A DNA stretch of 16,140 nucleotides from Pseudomonadota bacterium (lineage in GTDB: Bacteria > Pseudomonadota > Alphaproteobacteria > Rhizobiales > Hyphomicrobiaceae). This document shows positions 8,386 to 15,865 of the stretch, in pieces. The stretch lies in the NCBI GenBank assembly GCA_021813195.1, contig JAKALI010000037.1:1-16140 (forward strand). The letters are read 5' to 3'. Every line of letters starts with the position of its first letter. Position 1 is the first letter of the stretch. A program made the translations under genes and the position numbers. Under the pieces are notes generated by a model. It was not told where the DNA came from. It did not search any database and saw only the letters and a program-made list of their open reading frames with translations.

Positions 8386-8820
8386 ATGACCGACACCGCA
8401 AGGGCCGCCGCTGCCCCGTGTGAGCTGACGGCAGAGGTTCTCCAAACGCCCGAATGCGAGCGATTTCGCGCGGCTCTCCAATCGGATGTTTGGGATGGAC
8501 TCACTCGTGATCAGCAACTGGCGATCGCGAGGGCGCTGCGGCTCGTCCCAGCCCGGCACTGGATTGATTTGAAATCGAGTTTTCCGCTGCCAACGGCACC
8601 GGTTTACGTGCGGCTGCTTGTTGGGCGCGAGCGGCGTAACCCGGCGCGGCTAAAAGCCGAGGGTCAACGTTCGCTCGCCTCCCAACTCATGATTTTCGCT
8701 ATGTTCGCAATCATCATGGCTGCCAGTGCCAGCGCGGCCGTACTGCTTGCAGCCGTCCTCAGTCGTCTGACCATCCCAGATCTGGGCGCCATGCCACCGC
8801 TGCAGATGCCGCTGCGCTGA
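8386..8820 (+). CDS. Small single-pass membrane protein of unknown function
   Basis: A 144-residue protein that I cannot assign to a characterised family. The N-terminal 95 residues are soluble and mildly charged, with a Cys/Glu-rich start (PCELTAEVLQTPECERFRAA), a WDGLTRDQQLAIARALR helix and the segment HWIDLKSSFPLPTAPVYVRL followed by LVGRERRNPARLK. Residues about 101-125 (LMIFAMFAIIMAASASAAVL onward) form one strong transmembrane helix, with a short Pro/Met tail after it. The basic residues before the helix predict a cytoplasmic N-terminal domain (positive-inside rule). The start is supported by taggaga about ten bases upstream. It stands alone beside a putative operator (8311-8334) and diverges from the atp operon. 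The N-terminal domain may sense or scaffold something at the membrane, but that is speculation. Confidence 0.75.
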   Translation: MTDTARAAAAPCELTAEVLQTPECERFRAALQSDVWDGLTRDQQLAIARALRLVPARHWIDLKSSFPLPTAPVYVRLLVGRERRNPARLKAEGQRSLASQLMIFAMFAIIMAASASAAVLLAAVLSRLTIPDLGAMPPLQMPLR

Positions 8821-9198
8821 GATTGTGGTGTCTAACCTTGCCCAGGAGAGGACATGGCGAAGTGTCGCGACTGCGCCCAGGCAGAACTGCATCATGGGCG
8901 AACCTGCCCCAGGCCGTCCAAAGGGCGGACCCACCGAGCTCGTAGGAAGACGACAGGAAACCGGTCCGCTAGCTCGTGCCCTCGCGCGAGTTTCCGGCGT
9001 ACCCCGCAACGCCAAGCCGACCGATTTCCTGTGGGCAGGCTCCTAGCCGAAAAGCAGGCCTTCGTGATTCATTAAATCGTCATGACACTCCTTCCAATTT
9101 ACCCAATTGACCGAATTGAGATGAAAAATCAGCTTTCAACGGGCGGGTGCTGAGGCCCGTGGCTGCAAAACAAATTTTCTGAACGGTCATCGCAGGGC
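8821..9198. other. 378-base gap between the membrane protein gene and yheS
   Basis: The left part holds a doubtful 73-codon ORF with a good ribosome site (8854). The right part (about 9076-9198) is AT-richer and non-coding. At 9095-9120 it has three imperfect 9-base tandem units (caatttacc, caattgacc, gaattgag). At 9139-9160 there is a weak 6-bp hairpin (acgggc/gcccgt) downstream of the leftward yheS, with the nearest T-run on that strand ten bases further on; it could serve as a poor terminator. Confidence 0.4.
8854..9075 (+). CDS. Possible 73-residue basic Cys-containing protein (doubtful)
   Basis: The ATG at 8854 has a near-ideal Shine-Dalgarno (aggag ending five bases upstream) and follows the membrane protein stop by 33 bases. 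The product begins MAKCRDCAQAELHHGRTC, with a CxxC and further His/Cys that could bind a metal, then becomes a long Arg/Ser/Pro-rich stretch that looks unlike a folded protein. A second open frame (ATG at 8894, ending at 9046, GRPKGGPTELVGRRQ ... RNAKPTDFLWAGS) overlaps it and reads more naturally. One explanation is a single small gene that starts at 8854 and continues in the other frame after a frameshift near 8890-8910, making this a pseudogene or a sequencing error. I recognise neither frame. Confidence 0.3.
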   Translation: MAKCRDCAQAELHHGRTCPRPSKGRTHRARRKTTGNRSASSCPRASFRRTPQRQADRFPVGRLLAEKQAFVIH

Positions 9199-11169
9199 CT
9201 ATTGGAGACGGCCTCCCGTCGACCGCGCAATCGTCTCGGACGCATCCTCGAGGCCGACCTCCAACTCCGCGTCCTCATAGGCGGCTGACGCAGCGAGCCA
9301 TTGCTCCTCGGCCTCTGCCAGTTGGCGCGCCAGGCGGCCCCGCTCGATCGACATCTTCTGCGCGCGCGCAGGATCATCGTAAGCTTTCGGGTCGGCAAGT
9401 TCAGAGTCGAGTCTCTCGAGAGCATCTGAGATCTTCTGGATCGCGGCCTCATGGTTCTGGATCGCCTTTTTAAGCGGCGCCAGTTTTTCACGACGTAGCG
9501 CTGCGCGTCGGCGCAATTCGCTCCGGTCGGGGCTGCGATCACCGTTTGACGTTTTCCCCGTCTGCCCATCGCCAGCGTTGCGCGGTCGGCCTGATGCGCC
9601 GGAACGCTCTGAAAGCAGCTGTGCGCGATAGCTCTCCATGTCGCCGTCATAAGGCGTGACCGTGCCATTCTGAACCAGCCACAGCCGGTCGGCCGTCGCC
9701 TCGACGAGGTGGCGATCGTGGCTGATCAAGATGACGGCGCCCTCGTATTCGGCAAGCGCATGGATCAGAGCTTCGCGACTGTCGATATCGAGGTGGTTCG
9801 TCGGCTCGTCGAGAATGAGCAGATTGGGCGCATGGAACGTCGTTATGGCGAGCAGCAGTCGCGCTTTTTCTCCGCCCGACAGATTGGCGCATTTGGTGTC
9901 GGCTTTTTCGGCGCCAAAGCCCAGAGTGCCGAGCTTGGTGCGCTTTTGCGCCTCGGTCGCATCAGGCATCAATGTAGCGATGTAGTCGTAAGGCGAGCGG
10001 AAGGCATCAAGATCGTCCAGCTGGTGCTGAGCGAAAAAACCGACGCTCACGCGATGGGCTCCATAAATCTTTCCAGCTTGGGGCTCGAGGCGGCCTGCGA
10101 TCAGCTTGGCGAAGGTGGATTTGCCGTTGCCATTCTGGCCGAGCAGCGCGATGCGGTCATCCTGATCAATGCGCAAATCGAGGTTGCTCAGCACGGGCGG
10201 TGCCGTCCCATACCCCGCCGCCACGCCCTCCAGTCGCAACAAGGGACTCGCTTGGATTTTCTCGGGCTTTGGCAGCACGATCGGCGGCACGCGATCTTCG
10301 ACTTGCGCGGCGATGGGTTTTAGCTTGGCCAGCGCTTTGACACGGCTCTGCGCCTGGCGCGCCTTCGTCGCCTTGGCCTTGAAGCGGTCGATGAAAGCCT
10401 GGATGCGTCGCCGCTCGTCGTCCTGTTTTTTCTTGAGCTTCAGTTCCAGCCGCTGGCGTTCGCGCCGAGTTTCCTCGAAATCATCGTAACCGCCTGAATA
10501 GAGCGTGAGCTTACCGCGGTCCAAATGCAGGATGGCGCCAGGAACATGATTGAGCAGATCGCGATCGTGGCTGACGATGACGACAGTGTGGGGGTAAGTC
10601 TTGAGGTAAGTTTCCAGCCATAACGTGCCTTCAAGGTCGAGGTAGTTGGTCGGCTCGTCCAGCAGCAGGATTTCGGGTTCGAGAAACAGCACGGCGGCGA
10701 GCGCGACGCGCATACGCCAGCCGCCGGAGAACTCACGGCATGGCCGGCGTTGCTGCGCTTCGCTGAACCCCAAGCCGGCAAGAATGGCGGCGGCGCGCGC
10801 CGGAGCGGCATGAGCATCGATGTCAGTAAGACGTAACTGAATTTCAGCGATGCGGGCAGGATCGGTTGCCGTCTCAGCCTCGGTCAGCAAGGATGATCGT
10901 TCCTTGTCGGCGGCGAGCACCCAATCGATCAGGCTCTCCGGACCACCTGGCGCCTCCTGTTCGACGTAACCGATACGAGCATTGCGCGGCACGGTAATCG
11001 AACCATCGTCAGGGTGCAGAATGCCGGCCACGAGTTTCAGCAACGTCGATTTGCCAGCCCCGTTGCGCCCCACAAGGCCGACTTTGTGGCCAGTCGGGAT
11101 GCCTGCGGTCGCGCTATCGAGGATGAGTTTGCCTTCGATACGGAAGGTGAGATCGTTCAAATGCAGCAT
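9199..11169 (-). CDS. yheS: ABC-F family ATPase, YheS-like
   Basis: A 656-residue soluble protein with two ABC ATPase domains and no membrane segments, the ABC-F layout of ribosome-associated translation factors that act at the E site. Domain 1 has GRNGAGKST (34-42), the signature FSGGWRMR (147-154) and DEPTNYLD (171-178). A basic linker follows at about 230-305 with RFKAKATKARQAQSRVKAL, the P-site tRNA interaction motif. Domain 2 has GQNGNGKST (344-352), LSGGEKAR (430-437) and DEPTNHLD (454-461). A coiled-coil C-terminal extension follows (about 545-640). The domain order, linker and C-terminal coil resemble E. coli YheS more than EttA or Uup, from memory of that sequence. The start at 11169 gives the normal N-terminus but its ribosome site is weak. 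It is divergent from rnhB. Confidence 0.9.
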   Translation of the reverse strand: MLHLNDLTFRIEGKLILDSATAGIPTGHKVGLVGRNGAGKSTLLKLVAGILHPDDGSITVPRNARIGYVEQEAPGGPESLIDWVLAADKERSSLLTEAETATDPARIAEIQLRLTDIDAHAAPARAAAILAGLGFSEAQQRRPCREFSGGWRMRVALAAVLFLEPEILLLDEPTNYLDLEGTLWLETYLKTYPHTVVIVSHDRDLLNHVPGAILHLDRGKLTLYSGGYDDFEETRRERQRLELKLKKKQDDERRRIQAFIDRFKAKATKARQAQSRVKALAKLKPIAAQVEDRVPPIVLPKPEKIQASPLLRLEGVAAGYGTAPPVLSNLDLRIDQDDRIALLGQNGNGKSTFAKLIAGRLEPQAGKIYGAHRVSVGFFAQHQLDDLDAFRSPYDYIATLMPDATEAQKRTKLGTLGFGAEKADTKCANLSGGEKARLLLAITTFHAPNLLILDEPTNHLDIDSREALIHALAEYEGAVILISHDRHLVEATADRLWLVQNGTVTPYDGDMESYRAQLLSERSGASGRPRNAGDGQTGKTSNGDRSPDRSELRRRAALRREKLAPLKKAIQNHEAAIQKISDALERLDSELADPKAYDDPARAQKMSIERGRLARQLAEAEEQWLAASAAYEDAELEVGLEDASETIARSTGGRLQ

Positions 11170-11292
11170 AGTGCGTTCGCTTAGCGGCTCCCGCCCTCAC
11201 TGTCACGGTCAAGAGGCCCAGTTAGGTCGGAACATATGAACTGAACCGAGTGGACTTTGACAAATGGCGGCCGACGCTTCGAAGATTGCTTC

Positions 11293-11937
11293 ATGAGATT
11301 GGATGATTCGCGCAGACGCCCGACATTCGAGTTGGAGAGTGCTGAACTCGCCCTGGGGAACGCTCCGATCGCGGGCGTCGATGAGGCCGGCCGGGGGCCC
11401 TGGGCGGGCCCCGTCGTGGCAGCCGCTGTGATGCTCGACCCCGACAATCTGCCGGCCGGGATCGACGATAGCAAGGTACTCGATGAGGACGAGCGTGCCA
11501 TGCTCTACCGGCGGATCGTGGACAGTGGTGCATTGTGGTCGGTCGGCATCGCGGATGTCGCTCGCATTGATCGTGACAACATTCTGAAAGCAACAATGTG
11601 GGCCATGGAGCAAGCGGTCAAAGGCCTCGCCGGCACGCCGCGACTGGTTTTGGTGGACGGCAACCGAACGCCCAGATTTGCCTGTTCGACGCGGGCGATC
11701 GTCAAGGGCGATGCCAAGTGCCTGTCGATTGCGGCAGCCTCGATCATCGCGAAAGTGACGCGAGATCGCATCATGATCCAATTGGATGACGAGCATCCCG
11801 GATATGGCTTCGCCCGTCACAAAGGGTACGGCACTCCGGAACACAAGGAGGCACTCGCCCGGCTCGGCGTGTCACCAATTCACCGCCGCTCGTTCAAACC
11901 GGTGCAACTTGCCCTTGGTCTGACCGACGCCGCATAA
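11293..11937 (+). CDS. rnhB: Ribonuclease HII
   Basis: RNase HII cleaves RNA in RNA:DNA hybrids, especially single ribonucleotides embedded in DNA, and starts ribonucleotide excision repair. Using the ATG at 11293 the product has 214 residues. Catalytic acids are D30 and E31 in VDEAGRGPWAGP, D122 in LVLVDGNRTP and D140 in VKGDAKC, followed by the hallmark SIAAASIIAKVTRDRIM and the HPGYGFARHKGYGTPEH loop. An in-frame TTG at 11257 would add 12 residues but lacks family support; the ATG has cgaag about nine bases upstream. The gene is divergent from yheS and converges with the A-type carrier gene, 54 bases away. Activity secure from motifs. Confidence 0.95.
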   Translation: MRLDDSRRRPTFELESAELALGNAPIAGVDEAGRGPWAGPVVAAAVMLDPDNLPAGIDDSKVLDEDERAMLYRRIVDSGALWSVGIADVARIDRDNILKATMWAMEQAVKGLAGTPRLVLVDGNRTPRFACSTRAIVKGDAKCLSIAAASIIAKVTRDRIMIQLDDEHPGYGFARHKGYGTPEHKEALARLGVSPIHRRSFKPVQLALGLTDAA

Positions 11938-11991
11938 TGCAGCAAAGCGCGTTAGATCGGAGCGGGCGGTCAATCCTTCCGAGCGTGGACT

Positions 11992-12384
11992 TCAGGGGCT
12001 GACGGCCTGCGCTGGCACCAGCTCAACACTCTCGCCGCAGCCGCAGGCACTTTTTTGGTTGGGATTGTTGAACACGAATTGGCTGGAAAGCTTGTCCGAC
12101 TTGAAGTCCATCTGTGTGCCGAGGAGATAGAGAACCGCTTGCGGGTCGATGATCACCCGCGCGCCATCGATCTCAATGACTTCGTCGAGCCGGCCGATCG
12201 TATCAGCCCACGTCATGGTGTATTCCATCCCGGCGCAGCCGCCTTTTTTCACCCCAATCTTGAGGCCGACCACGTCAGGACCTTTCGCGGCCATCAAGGA
12301 TCGAACGCGCTCGGCTGCGGCCGGCGTGAGGGACATGACTGGCGGGCGCGATCTTCTGGGTTGCTGGGTGGTGGCGTCGTTCAT
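11992..12384 (-). CDS. A-type iron-sulfur carrier (SufA/IscA/ErpA-like)
   Basis: A protein of about 130 residues of the HesB/IscA family, which carries Fe-S clusters from the assembly scaffold to target proteins in the cytoplasm. The three cluster-binding cysteines are present in the standard spacing: C50 in GVKKGGCAGMEYTM, and C114 and C116 in the C-terminal SACGCGES. Other marks are MSLTPAAAERVRSLM near the start and IIDPQAVLYLLGTQMDFKSD followed by LSSQFVFNNPNQ. The ATG at 12384 is preferred; an in-frame ATG at 12423 would add 13 residues, and both have weak ribosome sites. The Arg/Pro-rich leader before MSLTP is slightly longer than usual. It is not next to other suf or isc genes here, so the specific name is left open; sufA is the usual label in this order. 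Confidence 0.9.
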   Translation of the reverse strand: MNDATTQQPRRSRPPVMSLTPAAAERVRSLMAAKGPDVVGLKIGVKKGGCAGMEYTMTWADTIGRLDEVIEIDGARVIIDPQAVLYLLGTQMDFKSDKLSSQFVFNNPNQKSACGCGESVELVPAQAVSP

Positions 12385-12423
12385 GGTCCATTGGCCATCG
12401 GCTGAGGTCACTGCTCGATACAT

Positions 12424-12575
12424 ATAGCGCTTTGCGTACCAAATTCGAGGAGCACTCCGCGAGTCCGGTGCACAGAACCCCGCAACGCACTGGACCAGCG
12501 ACCAAATTGAGCGTGTCGCGGGAAAACTTCCCTGTGGCGTCGCCAGAAATCTAATGCAACACTATTACATTACTG
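12424..12575. other. Divergent intergenic region between Fe-S carrier and histidine kinase genes
   Basis: This 152-base region must hold both promoters. Just before the kinase start it becomes AT-rich and has a short dyad, taatg (12552-12556) and catta (12568-12572), spaced by 11 bases. I could not assign convincing -35/-10 pairs on either strand. Confidence 0.3.
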
Positions 12576-13949
12576 ATGCTAAGGGAGCTGGGAGCGTTGC
12601 GCGTCTCGCTGAGGCTCGGCCTCGTTCTTGCCATGGCCGCAATTCTGGCTGGCACGCTCGCGATTGCGGCGGCGCTGACCTACCGTCATGCCGTCCAGAA
12701 ACTCAACGTCGAGATGGCGGCGACCCTTTCGGCCGTGGAACGCACGATCAAGGTCGCGTTGCAAGACATCGGTGCCGATCCCGATGGCGTGCGCCAAGTC
12801 GAGCGGTTGATCCATACTTTCGATGAGAGCCGCCATGTGCGCGTGGCTCTCGAAGACGCTACGGGCACAGTTCAATTTGCTTCGAGCCCTGCGACGTCCG
12901 TGCCGGACATGCCCTCCTGGTTCCTCGACTTGATTGCGCCGCAGGAAAGCCGGGCCCGCATTGGCTGGCCAGCGGCAGATGGCAGCCAAGGCCATGTGAC
13001 CGTCACGGCCGATCCACGCAATGAAGCCGGTGAAGTGTGGAACGACATTCGTCTTCATTTGACGACGCTCGCACTCTTCTGCGCGCTGGCGATGTCGCTG
13101 CTCTCTTTGCTGCTCGGTTATGCGCTGGCTCCGTTGGGACGCCTCCTCGCGGCGTTCGAAAAGGTTGGCAGCGGTCGCTTCGGGGAGAAAATTCCGACCA
13201 GTGGAGTTGCCGAGATCGCACGCCTCTCCGAAGGGTTCAATCGTATGACCGAGTTGTTGGCCCATATCGATGAGAAGAATGCCCGCCTCAACAAACAGAT
13301 CGAAGCTTTGCAGGAGGAAGAGCGCGCGCACCTGGCACGCGAGCTTCACGATCATGTGGGGCCGTTGTTGTTTTCGATCGATGTCGATGCCACAACGATC
13401 CGCAATTCGTGCGAGAGCGACGGGCGTGCCGAACTCGCTGCGCGGGCGGGCGCGATCCAGGCCTGTGTGGGGGATGTGAAGGATCGTATCCGCTCCATTC
13501 TGTGGCAACTGCGCCCCTCGATCCTGCTCGATCTCGGGCTGTCCAATGCGCTCGAGAGCCTCGCCCAGTCCTCGCGTGCCCGCCATCCCGGCGTCATCGT
13601 CGTCGTGGACGCACCGGAATACACCTGGGGCGAAAAGACGGATCAGACAATTTTCGCTATTGCACGTGAGGCCGTTCACAATGCGCTGCGACACGGCAAG
13701 CCCACCCGCATCGACATTGCGGTGGGTTCGCGCGACGGACGGGTAGTAGAAGCGATCATCAGCAACGATGGCGAGCAGTTGGCCCTCACGTCTGCCCCCG
13801 GCAGCCTGGGACTGACGGGGATGCGCGAGCGCGCAGAATTGGCGGGCGGGACGATCGAAGTTGCCAACCGGCCGGAGGGTCGTGGCGTGATGGTACGGCT
13901 GCGGTTGCCAATCGCCGAACGCGCGGGTGCATCCTCACAAGCAACTTAA
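12576..13949 (+). CDS. Membrane sensor histidine kinase (HisKA_3, MoxY/NarX-like)
   Basis: A 457-residue sensor kinase. Transmembrane helix 1 is at about residues 11-35 and helix 2 at about 162-184 (TLALFCALAMSLLSLLLGYA). Between them is a roughly 125-residue periplasmic sensor region of the type found in MoxY/LapD proteins, and a HAMP domain follows (LAPLGRLLAAFEKVGSGRFG, 185-237). The HisKA_3 dimerisation helix has EEERAHLARELHDHVGPLLF with phospho-acceptor His258. The HATPase domain shows AREAVHNALRH (N box), NDGEQ and GLTGMRERAELAGG. It is followed after 60 bases by a NarL-type response regulator that is its likely partner. The ATG at 12576 has a poor ribosome site; a TTG at 12597, preceded by aagggagctgggag, is an alternative that removes seven residues. 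The signal sensed is unknown; kinship with methanol-oxidation regulators is inference. Confidence 0.9.
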   Translation: MLRELGALRVSLRLGLVLAMAAILAGTLAIAAALTYRHAVQKLNVEMAATLSAVERTIKVALQDIGADPDGVRQVERLIHTFDESRHVRVALEDATGTVQFASSPATSVPDMPSWFLDLIAPQESRARIGWPAADGSQGHVTVTADPRNEAGEVWNDIRLHLTTLALFCALAMSLLSLLLGYALAPLGRLLAAFEKVGSGRFGEKIPTSGVAEIARLSEGFNRMTELLAHIDEKNARLNKQIEALQEEERAHLARELHDHVGPLLFSIDVDATTIRNSCESDGRAELAARAGAIQACVGDVKDRIRSILWQLRPSILLDLGLSNALESLAQSSRARHPGVIVVVDAPEYTWGEKTDQTIFAIAREAVHNALRHGKPTRIDIAVGSRDGRVVEAIISNDGEQLALTSAPGSLGLTGMRERAELAGGTIEVANRPEGRGVMVRLRLPIAERAGASSQAT

Positions 13950-14009
13950 TCAGCCCTGGCAGGGGCTTGCCTCGGAGATGAAATTCTGACTTGGGACGGA
14001 CCTGATGAC

Positions 14010-14639
14010 ATGACGAGAATTCTTATCATTGATGACCACGACATCGTGCGCGAGGGCGTAAAGCGGCTCGCCTCCCAGATCCCCGGCACCGAAGTCGATG
14101 AGGCGGCGAATGCCGATCAAGGACTGAGACTTTTCGAGATCAATCGCCCCGATTTGGTGATCCTTGACATCAATCTTTCCGGGAGCAGTGGCCTGGAGCT
14201 TCTGGGCAGGCTGCAATCCATCGACCCAGGTGCGCGCGTGTTGATGTTCAGCATGCATGCAGATGCGGTGTATGCCCATCGGGCCCTGAAATCCGGAGCC
14301 ACCGGCTTCGTGAGCAAAAGTGCCAGCGCAGACGAGCTGAGCCAGGCGATCAAGTGCGCAATCGCCGGCAAACGCTATGTCGAGTCGCGACTGGCCAATG
14401 ACATGGCGCTGAACCCAATCGAGGGTGATCCGCTCAGTGCGCTCACCAACCGCGAAACGGAAATCCTGCGGCTGCTGGGGGAGGGCAAGAGTTTGAATGA
14501 GATCGCGGATACGTTTGGCGTGGCCTACAAAACGATTGCCAACACTTGCACGCGCTTGAAAGACAAGCTCGGCGTCGATCGTACGGCAGATCTCATTCGC
14601 ATCTCTCTTGAACGTATGAACCAGCGGCCGACGTCCTGA
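14010..14639 (+). CDS. NarL/FixJ-type response regulator (MoxX/MxaB-like)
   Basis: A 209-residue DNA-binding response regulator. The receiver domain (1-120) has the acidic pocket D8/D9 in IIDDHD, phospho-acceptor D53 in VILDINLSG, S81 in the switch position and K103 in FVSKSAS, so it should be phosphorylatable. The C-terminal LuxR-type helix-turn-helix is at about 145-200 (LTNRETEILRLLGEGKSLNE, then VAYKTIANTCTRLKDKLGV as recognition helix). It lies 60 bases after the HisKA_3 kinase gene, and the two probably form one operon and one phosphorelay. YKTIANTC in the recognition helix resembles the MoxX/MxaB-like regulators as I recall them; targets are not identifiable here. It converges with mutY, leaving 28 bases between stops. 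Confidence 0.93.
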   Translation: MTRILIIDDHDIVREGVKRLASQIPGTEVDEAANADQGLRLFEINRPDLVILDINLSGSSGLELLGRLQSIDPGARVLMFSMHADAVYAHRALKSGATGFVSKSASADELSQAIKCAIAGKRYVESRLANDMALNPIEGDPLSALTNRETEILRLLGEGKSLNEIADTFGVAYKTIANTCTRLKDKLGVDRTADLIRISLERMNQRPTS

Positions 14640-14667
14640 CGTCCTGTCATGGAATTGCCCGTTTGCG

Positions 14668-15774
14668 TCAGTGTTCTTTCAAGGCGTGCGCGACGACTTT
14701 GCGCATGAGCGAGGGGAGCGCGACACGCGCCAAATCTTGCCGTGCCACCCACGTGCAACGCTCGGGCTCCGCCCAGAATGTGAGAGCCGCATCCACAGGC
14801 ACGATGGCGCGCAGCACCTGGAGCTCCAACGTAAAATGCGTGAAGGTGTGCGTGATGCAGCCCGGCACGGTCCACCAGTCGGATCGTATGGGCGCACCCG
14901 CGAGGGCCATGTCGATTGGCACGGCCGTATCGGACCATTCTGTCGAGGGCACTTCGAGCATGCCGCCTAACAGGCCCGTCGGAGGACGCCGCCGCAATAG
15001 GACGGCACCATCTTCGCGCAAAGCGAGAAACGCGACGCCCGAGCGAACCGGGCGGGGTTGGCGCGCAAGTTTCTTCGGCAGCGTGCTGGCGATCCCGGAT
15101 GCATGGGCGTGACAGTCTTGTTGCAGTGGACAGACGAGACATGACGGCCGCTTCGGCGTGCACACCTCGGCCCCCAGATCCATCATCGCCTGTGCAAAAT
15201 CTCCAGCACGTTTCGGCGGCGTCAGCGTGGCCGCAAGGCGACGGATCTCGCGTTTCGAAGCTGGCAGCGGCCGCGTGACGGCGAACAGGCGGGCGACAAC
15301 GCGCTCGACGTTGCCATCGACCGGAGTGGTCGCCTCGCCGAACGCGATCGCCGCCACGGCAGCGGCGGTGTACGGGCCGATGCCGGGTAGGTTCAGAAGC
15401 TCTGGTTCCGTTTGCGGAAATTTGCCCGCGTATTGCTCGACGACGGCGCGCGCGCACGCATGGAGGCTGCGCGCCCGGGCGTAATAGCCAAGCCCCGACC
15501 ATGCCGCGAGAACGTCGTCGAGCGATGCGGCGGCGAGATCGCAGACTGTCGGCCAGCGCTTGAGAAACTTCTGATAGTAGGGGACGACAGCTTTCACCGT
15601 CGTCTGCTGCAGCATGATTTCGCTAAGCCAGACCTTGTAAGGATCGGGACGACGGCGGCCTTTCGCGCGCCAAGGCAGATCACGGCGCTCCCGGTCGTAC
15701 CAATCCAGAAGGGCCGCCGTAGTATCGGGTCCGGCGGGTCTTAGCGGCAGTTGCTTGCGTGCCACGGCCGGCAT
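14668..15774 (-). CDS. mutY: A/G-specific adenine DNA glycosylase MutY
   Basis: MutY removes adenine mispaired with 8-oxoguanine in base excision repair. The 368-residue form starting at 15774 is chosen because it begins just before the conserved LLDWYDRERRDLPWR and has gagg six bases upstream of the ATG; the frame is open another 106 codons upstream but that part is antisense to the neighbouring gene. Catalytic residues are E52 (LSEIMLQQTTV) and D153 (TTPVDGNVERV), with the helix-hairpin-helix LPGIGPYTAAAVAA. The [4Fe-4S] ligands C205, C212, C215 and C221 keep the C-x6-C-x2-C-x5-C spacing. The C-terminal Nudix-like 8-oxoG recognition domain runs from about 240 to the end (FLALREDGAVLLRRRPPTG, HTFTHFTLELQV). 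Identity certain. Confidence 0.97.
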   Translation of the reverse strand: MPAVARKQLPLRPAGPDTTAALLDWYDRERRDLPWRAKGRRRPDPYKVWLSEIMLQQTTVKAVVPYYQKFLKRWPTVCDLAAASLDDVLAAWSGLGYYARARSLHACARAVVEQYAGKFPQTEPELLNLPGIGPYTAAAVAAIAFGEATTPVDGNVERVVARLFAVTRPLPASKREIRRLAATLTPPKRAGDFAQAMMDLGAEVCTPKRPSCLVCPLQQDCHAHASGIASTLPKKLARQPRPVRSGVAFLALREDGAVLLRRRPPTGLLGGMLEVPSTEWSDTAVPIDMALAGAPIRSDWWTVPGCITHTFTHFTLELQVLRAIVPVDAALTFWAEPERCTWVARQDLARVALPSLMRKVVAHALKEH

Positions 15775-15780
15775 GGGCGA

Positions 15781-15784
15781 CCTC
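15781..15784 (-). promoter_or_regulatory. Ribosome binding site that sets the mutY start
   Basis: On the minus strand GAGG, in the context agaggt, lies six bases before the ATG at 15774. It supports the 368-residue MutY over the longer open frame. Confidence 0.7.
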
Positions 15785-15855
15785 TCGCTCGCGGGACGAA
15801 TCACCGTTGAAATGGTAGGCAAGGCCGTGGCGATTGCCAACGTGCGAGAAGGCGC

Positions 15856-15861
15856 GGGAAG
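15856..15861 (+). promoter_or_regulatory. Ribosome binding site of the DUF721 gene
   Basis: GGGAAG ends four bases before the ATG at 15866 and favours this start over the internal ATGs at 15932 and 15950. Confidence 0.55.
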
Positions 15862-15865
15862 CGTT

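Noticed and set aside
9139..9160. Hairpin acgggc/gcccgt as yheS terminator
   Set aside because: The stem is only 6 bp with a 10-base loop and the T-run is ten bases away, so it is not a standard intrinsic terminator.
11257..11292. TTG start adding 12 residues to RNase HII
   Set aside because: No ribosome site supports it and the extra residues have no family counterpart; the ATG at 11293 suffices.
12579..13694. 371-codon minus-strand open frame antisense to the histidine kinase
   Set aside because: The opposite strand encodes a kinase with all catalytic motifs; this frame shows no domain.
13952..13967. agccc/gggct hairpin between kinase and response regulator genes
   Set aside because: A five-base stem without a T-run is too weak to call a terminator or attenuator.
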